This document shows, piece by piece, positions 60,009 to 64,000 of a DNA stretch of 64,000 bases (position 1 is the stretch's first letter; every line of letters starts with the position of its first letter). The notes under the pieces are model-generated. The model was not told where the DNA came from. It searched no databases and saw nothing but the letters and a program-made list of their open reading frames with translations. Location: contig CAMUYR010000003.1 in NCBI GenBank assembly GCA_947164965.1, positions 157,642 to 221,641 of the forward strand, written 5' to 3'. The stretch is from an uncultured Prevotella sp. (lineage in GTDB: Bacteria; Bacteroidota; Bacteroidia; Bacteroidales; Bacteroidaceae). Both the position numbers and the translations under genes were made by a program.

Positions 60009-60980
60009 TTAATTATTTTTATTTTTCTTAGCGGCTTTAGCAGCTTCCTTAGCAGCTTTTTTCCGAGCGGCTAGTTCTGCCTCTTCCATTTTTTTATATC
60101 TTTTTTCTTCAGCTTGGGCTGTTTTCCGAATATTCTTTTCTATCGCTTTGTTTTCCTTGCGGATTTGCTTTTCTGTTTTTTGAATACCACTATCCAAAGT
60201 AATCTCTGTCGTCGTATTGGTCAAGATAGGCGTATGTGTTAATAATTCCAGCGTTATAATATCAGTGGTAATTTGTGTCTGCATATTTTGATAAGCCGTA
60301 ACAGAACTTTGCTCCCAACGCTTGGTGTTAGCAAAAGCTTCTATCGACATATTTCCTTGATGAAAATCTTCCTGATTAAGAGAACCGGCTCCTTGAGCGA
60401 TGGCCGCATTTTCACTAGCAGTCTTCAAAGCAACAAGGTCATTAGTAATTTTGATAAATAAAGTTGCTATTTGTTTTTTTAAATTGTCGTAAGCTAAATC
60501 TTTATCGATTTGTGCTTTGTCTACTAACAATTTTTTGCGTCTCACTGCAGCTTTTAAGTCCAAGATGTCTTCCACGGGGACTGCCAAGTTGACTCCCACG
60601 TTCCAATAGCTTTGTTCACTACCTTGATATTGTTGGAGAACCATATTATAGGCAGTTGAATTTTGTCCCCACATATCTGTCTTACCATAGCTGTAGCTGG
60701 CATGACCAGTTAAGTATGAGAAAATATGGCGTTTCTGCTTGGAAACCTCGGCTTCTGCAATCTCCTGTGCTTTCTCCAAAGAAAGAATCTGTGGTGTATG
60801 CTTGGCATTCTCAAATAATACTGCCAAAGGTGGTAGGTGGAAATTGGAGAAATTAATGGTGCTCTCTTCGCTTGAATCGAAGAAACCTGCACTGATGCCA
60901 CTGTTGTTGTACTGCGCATAAGCTGTGGACGCAGTGGCTATCAACAGGGTGGAGAATATAAATTGTTTTAAACCGTTCAT
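60009..60980 (-). CDS. TolC-like outer-membrane exporter, short form
   Basis: A 323-residue exported protein with signal peptide (ends near STAYAQ). The main part (about 70-270) is helical and matches one half of an outer-membrane efflux (TolC) repeat: LSLEKAQEIAEAEV, YSYGKTDMW, WNVGVNLAVPVEDI and a long helix from AAVRRKKLLVDKAQIDKDL. The C-terminal 60 residues are very rich in Lys, Ala and Glu (EKRYKKMEEAELAARKKAA). A full TolC protomer has two such halves, so this one is half length. It probably forms or supports the outer-membrane port for the polysaccharide. Confidence 0.75.
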   Translation of the reverse strand: MNGLKQFIFSTLLIATASTAYAQYNNSGISAGFFDSSEESTINFSNFHLPPLAVLFENAKHTPQILSLEKAQEIAEAEVSKQKRHIFSYLTGHASYSYGKTDMWGQNSTAYNMVLQQYQGSEQSYWNVGVNLAVPVEDILDLKAAVRRKKLLVDKAQIDKDLAYDNLKKQIATLFIKITNDLVALKTASENAAIAQGAGSLNQEDFHQGNMSIEAFANTKRWEQSSVTAYQNMQTQITTDIITLELLTHTPILTNTTTEITLDSGIQKTEKQIRKENKAIEKNIRKTAQAEEKRYKKMEEAELAARKKAAKEAAKAAKKNKNN

Positions 60981-61003
60981 TGCGATATGCTATTTGTTGG
61001 TCA

Positions 61004-62203
61004 TTATACGTTTTCTTTCTGCACAAAGGCAAAGAGGGTACGGAAGATAATCTTCATGTCGAGCATGAAATTGTAAGTCTGTCCGTAGGTGATGTCAAGT
61101 TGCTTGCGCTCCTCGGCACTCATCATACCGCCCTTGCCACGCTCCTCAACTTGCCAGAGACCAGTGAGACCGGCAGGGGCCATGAAGCGGTCGATGCTCT
61201 TGTCGGCTGTGAGTTTCTCGGCTTCGTAGAGTGGGAGAGGACGGTTGCCCACGATGGACATGTCGCCCTTGAGGATATTGAACAGCTGAGGCAGCTCATC
61301 GATGCTGTATTTGCGAATGAAGCGGCCCACCTTGGTGATACGGGGGTCGTTTTCAATCTTAACGAAGGCATTATTAATCTCTTCTTCCTTCTTCTTATTG
61401 AAGTCACTTTCTGCTACGACGAAGTCATCGCCAACGAGCATGATCTCCTCGTCGCTGATCATCATCTCGGACTCCATACCCAAATCGAGCATGTTTTGTT
61501 CGGCCTGTTCGCCCAAAGGAGCGGTGATGGTCTTGTGCTCCTCCTGCTCATGTTCGGCATACTGGTTATGCTCTTTACTGAGGTCCTTGAGACGATCTTC
61601 TGCGTCGACAAACATGCTACGGAACTTCAGGAAATCAAAAATGGTGTAGTTGGTACCTACACGTTTCGATTTGAATAGGATGGGACCCTTGCTCTCCAAA
61701 CGGATGGCAATAGCAGTAATGATGAAGATGGGAGACAACAGAATGATAGCCAAGCCTGAGAAGAAGATGTCGAAGAGACGCTTCCATACGGGAATCTTGA
61801 ACTTCAAGATGTGGTACTTGGGGCGTTCGTCATCGAACAGGACATTCTCACGGTCGGAGATGAACTGGATCTTCTTGTTGAGCTCAGTGACCGATGCTTC
61901 CTTCGCAATGGTATCGTTGATGCCGCACTTCATATAGATGTCACGCTCCTCACTAGTCATCTTGTCGGTCATGAGGATGATGTAGACATTGTGCGACTTC
62001 TTTCTAAGATAGGTGATGGCTGTAATGTCCTCACTGCGCACATTCCGTTCGAAAAAGACGATGAAATGCTCATTGGCAACGTGAGCCGTACAGATCTGGG
62101 CGGCATCCTTGTAGGTATTGGTCATGCGAACCAATTGGCCTGGAATGTATTTCAGACGTTCCTGGGTTTTTGCGTTGCTTCCTAAATATACAACACCTAT
62201 CAT
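61004..62203 (-). CDS. Initiating sugar transferase with receiver-like N-terminal domain
   Basis: A 399-residue undecaprenyl-phosphate sugar-1-phosphate transferase (PF02397 type), which starts the lipid-linked glycan. Residues about 1-120 resemble a receiver domain, but the phospho-acceptor position is not Asp (VFFERNV). Then follow one membrane helix (144-166), KFRSM (193-197), an acidic insertion (about 201-282), DPRITKVGRFIRKYSIDELP (286-305), GDMSIVGNRPL (313-323) and GLTGLWQV (345-352). The insertion is about 60 residues longer than in ordinary members. A separate receiver gene lies 25 bases upstream, so this enzyme may respond to signals. Confidence 0.88.
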   Translation of the reverse strand: MIGVVYLGSNAKTQERLKYIPGQLVRMTNTYKDAAQICTAHVANEHFIVFFERNVRSEDITAITYLRKKSHNVYIILMTDKMTSEERDIYMKCGINDTIAKEASVTELNKKIQFISDRENVLFDDERPKYHILKFKIPVWKRLFDIFFSGLAIILLSPIFIITAIAIRLESKGPILFKSKRVGTNYTIFDFLKFRSMFVDAEDRLKDLSKEHNQYAEHEQEEHKTITAPLGEQAEQNMLDLGMESEMMISDEEIMLVGDDFVVAESDFNKKKEEEINNAFVKIENDPRITKVGRFIRKYSIDELPQLFNILKGDMSIVGNRPLPLYEAEKLTADKSIDRFMAPAGLTGLWQVEERGKGGMMSAEERKQLDITYGQTYNFMLDMKIIFRTLFAFVQKENV

Positions 62204-62228
62204 ATATAATTATATACCTATATTTATA

Positions 62229-62597
62229 TTAATTGGGAAGGATCTTTTTGACGCGGATCTTCAACTCCATGGGGTTGAAGGGCTTTACGATGTAATCGAC
62301 AGCACCAATCTCCAACAAACGGATACGCTCACTTGTTGAATCCTCACTGCTCAGCATGATGACGGGGATGTGACGGAACAATTCGTTCTGTTTGATCCAC
62401 TCGAGGAAATCGTCGCCACGCATGCCCGGCATACGGATGTCGGAAATAATGAGGTCTGGCGTATTGCCTGCCTGCAGCCATTTCACACCCTGTAAGCCGT
62501 CGGGGAGCCACTGTACATCATAATCACTCATCAAGTAAATAGAGAGCACCTTTGCGATGGTCTCCTTGTCATCAAGTATTAGTATTTTCTTTTTCAT
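62229..62597 (-). CDS. Stand-alone receiver-domain response regulator
   Basis: A 122-residue receiver domain without output domain. Seen: acidic pair ILDDKE (Asp 9 and 10), phospho-acceptor in LIISDIRMPG (Asp about 53), VIMLSSED (switch Ser about 82) and the switch lysine in IVKPFNP. As a single-domain protein it should signal by binding another protein. It is the first gene of the polysaccharide unit, directly before the sugar transferase with its receiver-like domain, so a link between signal and chain initiation is plausible. The kinase that feeds it is not visible near by. Confidence 0.92.
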   Translation of the reverse strand: MKKKILILDDKETIAKVLSIYLMSDYDVQWLPDGLQGVKWLQAGNTPDLIISDIRMPGMRGDDFLEWIKQNELFRHIPVIMLSSEDSTSERIRLLEIGAVDYIVKPFNPMELKIRVKKILPN

Positions 62598-62648
62598 ATA
62601 TATGAAATAATTGTCTTTAAACTCGATTAGTCATGTTATTCTAACGTG

Positions 62649-62656
62649 CAAAGGTA
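62649..62656 (-). promoter_or_regulatory. Promoter -7 box of the receiver/sugar-transferase operon
   Basis: Minus-strand TACCTTTG, with a TTG at 62679-62681 (22 bases upstream). Leader about 45 bases. It should serve the unit from 62597 down to 52988. Confidence 0.6.
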
Positions 62657-62771
62657 AAAAAATATTTTTAATTGTAGCCAATAAATGATAAAAAAATGTC
62701 GAAAAAATGAAAAAAAGTAGGTTTTTATAAATATTTTAGGGAAATTTGTAGGGTAAAACGTACTATAAATA

Positions 62772-62783
62772 GATGATATCATC
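62772..62783. promoter_or_regulatory. 12-bp palindrome upstream of the xylulokinase gene
   Basis: GATGATATCATC is a perfect palindrome that ends 12 bases before the ATG at 62796. It may be an operator; its short length makes chance possible. Confidence 0.35.
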
Positions 62784-62795
62784 AAATTAATTATT

Positions 62796-64000
62796 ATGGC
62801 AAATAGATATCTTTTAGGTTTTGATGTGGGCAGTTCATCTGTCAAAGCATCGTTAGTGAACGCCGATAGTGGCAAGTGTGTGGCTACAGCTTTCTATCCT
62901 GAGAAAGAAGCACCCATCATGGCAGTGAAAGCAGGATGGGCTGAACAGGATCCTCAGATGTGGTGGAATAATGCTAAGCTGAGTCTGAAGAAAATCATGG
63001 CGGATGCAGGCGCTACCGCCGAGGAAATTAAGGCCATCGGTATTTCGTACCAGATGCATGGTCTGGTATGTGTCGACAAGAATCTGGAGGCACTGCGTCC
63101 TTCGATTATCTGGTGTGACTCTCGTGCGGTACCTTATGGTGAAAAGGCTTTTAAGGAACTGGGCGGCGAGCAGTGCTTGAGTCATCTGCTGAATTCTCCT
63201 GGTAACTTTACTGCGGCTAAGTTGGCATGGGTCAAGGAGAATGAACCAGAGCTGTATAGTCAGATTTATAAGGTGATGCTGCCTGGTGACTATATCGCTA
63301 TGCGCCTCTCGGGTGTGGCTAATACCACTGTTAGCGGATTGTCTGAAGGTATGTTCTGGGATTTTAAGAACAATCAGGTGGCTGATTTCCTGATGAAGTA
63401 CTATGGTTTTGATGCTTCGCTGATAGCTGATATCGTGCCGACATTCGCTGAGCAAAGCGTAGTCAGTGCTGAGGCAGCTGCAGAACTGGGACTGAAGGCC
63501 GGTACGCCAATTACCTATCGTGGTGGTGACCAGCCGAACAATGCCCTGTCGCTGAATGTGCTGAATCCAGGTGAGATTGCTGCTACAGCAGGTACGTCGG
63601 GCGTTGTCTATGGCGTGCTGGGTGATGTGAACTATGATCCTAAGAGTCGTGTCAATACTTTCGCTCATGTGAATCATACCGCTGACCAGACTCGTCTGGG
63701 TGTGCTCCTCTGTATCAATGGTACGGGTATTTTGAATGCATGGACACACCGTAATATTACGCCTGAGATTGGTTATGCCGAGATGAACGATCTGGCTGCC
63801 CAGGCTCCTATCGGTAGCGAGGGTGTGACCATTATCCCATTCGGAAATGGTGCTGAGCGTGTGCTGGAGAACAAGGAAATCGGTTGCTCGATTAATGGCG
63901 TCAACTTCAACAAGCATTCAAAGGCCCACTTAGTACGTGCTGCTCAGGAGGGTATCGTATTCTCGTTCTGCTATGGTATGGAGATCATGCAGCAGATGGG
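62796..64000 (+). CDS. xylB: Xylulokinase-like FGGY carbohydrate kinase, 5' part
   Basis: The first 401 codons of a FGGY-family kinase; the frame is open to the right edge. It should phosphorylate D-xylulose or a similar ketose with ATP. Seen: MANRYLLGFDVGSSSVKASL with the first phosphate loop, WAEQDPQMWW, ISYQMHGLVCVD, IIWCDSRA, the block TYRGGDQPNNALS and AATAGTSGVVYG near the ATP-binding half, and LLCINGTGILNAW. These agree with xylulokinase rather than glycerol kinase, though the exact sugar is inferred. Start ATG 62796 lies 12 bases after a palindrome. A large frame on the opposite strand (62853-63917) is a shadow. Confidence 0.9.
   Translation, partial: MANRYLLGFDVGSSSVKASLVNADSGKCVATAFYPEKEAPIMAVKAGWAEQDPQMWWNNAKLSLKKIMADAGATAEEIKAIGISYQMHGLVCVDKNLEALRPSIIWCDSRAVPYGEKAFKELGGEQCLSHLLNSPGNFTAAKLAWVKENEPELYSQIYKVMLPGDYIAMRLSGVANTTVSGLSEGMFWDFKNNQVADFLMKYYGFDASLIADIVPTFAEQSVVSAEAAAELGLKAGTPITYRGGDQPNNALSLNVLNPGEIAATAGTSGVVYGVLGDVNYDPKSRVNTFAHVNHTADQTRLGVLLCINGTGILNAWTHRNITPEIGYAEMNDLAAQAPIGSEGVTIIPFGNGAERVLENKEIGCSINGVNFNKHSKAHLVRAAQEGIVFSFCYGMEIMQQM

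Noticed and set aside
60980..61678. Open frame of 232 codons opposite the sugar transferase
   Set aside because: Shadow of the acidic insertion and catalytic region; no family features.
62853..63917. Open frame of 354 codons on the minus strand at the right end
   Set aside because: It is antisense to the xylulokinase-like gene, whose frame starts at 62796 and runs to the window edge with clear FGGY motifs.
1..64000. Insertion sequences, integrases, tRNA or rRNA genes
   Set aside because: Looked for and not seen: no transposase-like or integrase-like frames, no clear cloverleaf or rRNA segments. A covariance-model search would be the decisive test for tRNAs.

Overview
The window looks like a chromosome segment from a Bacteroidales bacterium of the Prevotella/Segatella type. 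Evidence: repeated promoters of the Bacteroidetes form (TTTG or TTG, about 19-21 bases, then TAnnTTTG), starts without Shine-Dalgarno sites, a type IX secretion C-terminal domain, and families typical of the order (DUF3078, DUF1573, DUF6625, and PF09820-type ATPase/nuclease proteins). No rRNA, tRNA, insertion sequence, integrase or CRISPR array was seen, and no gap without a gene exceeds 300 bases.

Left part (1-18 kb), mostly housekeeping and envelope genes: the end of a SpoIIE-type phosphatase, a DUF1846 protein behind the insertase yidC, a DUF3078 outer-membrane protein, a DUF1573 protein, a NarL/LuxR-type two-component pair whose kinase carries a translated palindromic repeat, a run of secreted proteins (OmpA-like, type IX cargo, large unknown, lysozyme-like), aspS, and two small winged-helix proteins.

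Middle and right part (18-62.6 kb), one large surface-polysaccharide locus. From 18 to 36 kb it is a patchwork of short units, many with their own promoter and frequent strand switches: GT2 and GT4 glycosyltransferases, an acetyltransferase, an esterase lipoprotein, a TupA-like ATP-grasp protein, two ATPase/nuclease genes each joined to a GT4 gene, and a small unrecognised island (26.5-28.0 kb) with a 22-bp tandem array and hairpins. From 42.2 to 35.4 kb a tightly coupled minus-strand operon encodes a nucleotidyltransferase, a HAD phosphatase, a kinase fused to a degenerate nucleotidyltransferase domain, and glycosyltransferases. From 52.9 to 42.3 kb an operon starts with a Wzm/Wzt ABC exporter and continues with a pyruvyl transferase, an iron-sulfur FrhB/polysaccharide-deacetylase fusion, GT4, fucosyltransferase, an LTA-synthase-like enzyme and an acyltransferase. 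From 62.6 to 53.0 kb another operon holds a receiver protein, the initiating sugar transferase, a TolC-like protein, a Wzc-like co-polymerase, a Wzy-like polymerase and three GT2 genes, one of which has lost its catalytic motifs.

A plausible reading (inference): the sugar transferase loads the first sugar on undecaprenyl phosphate, the glycosyltransferases extend it, and the nucleotidyltransferase/kinase set supplies an activated decoration. The acyl, pyruvyl, deacetylase and LTA-synthase-like enzymes modify the chain. Export uses Wzm/Wzt, the Wzy/Wzc/TolC set, or both for separate glycans. The window closes with the start of a plus-strand xylulokinase-like gene.
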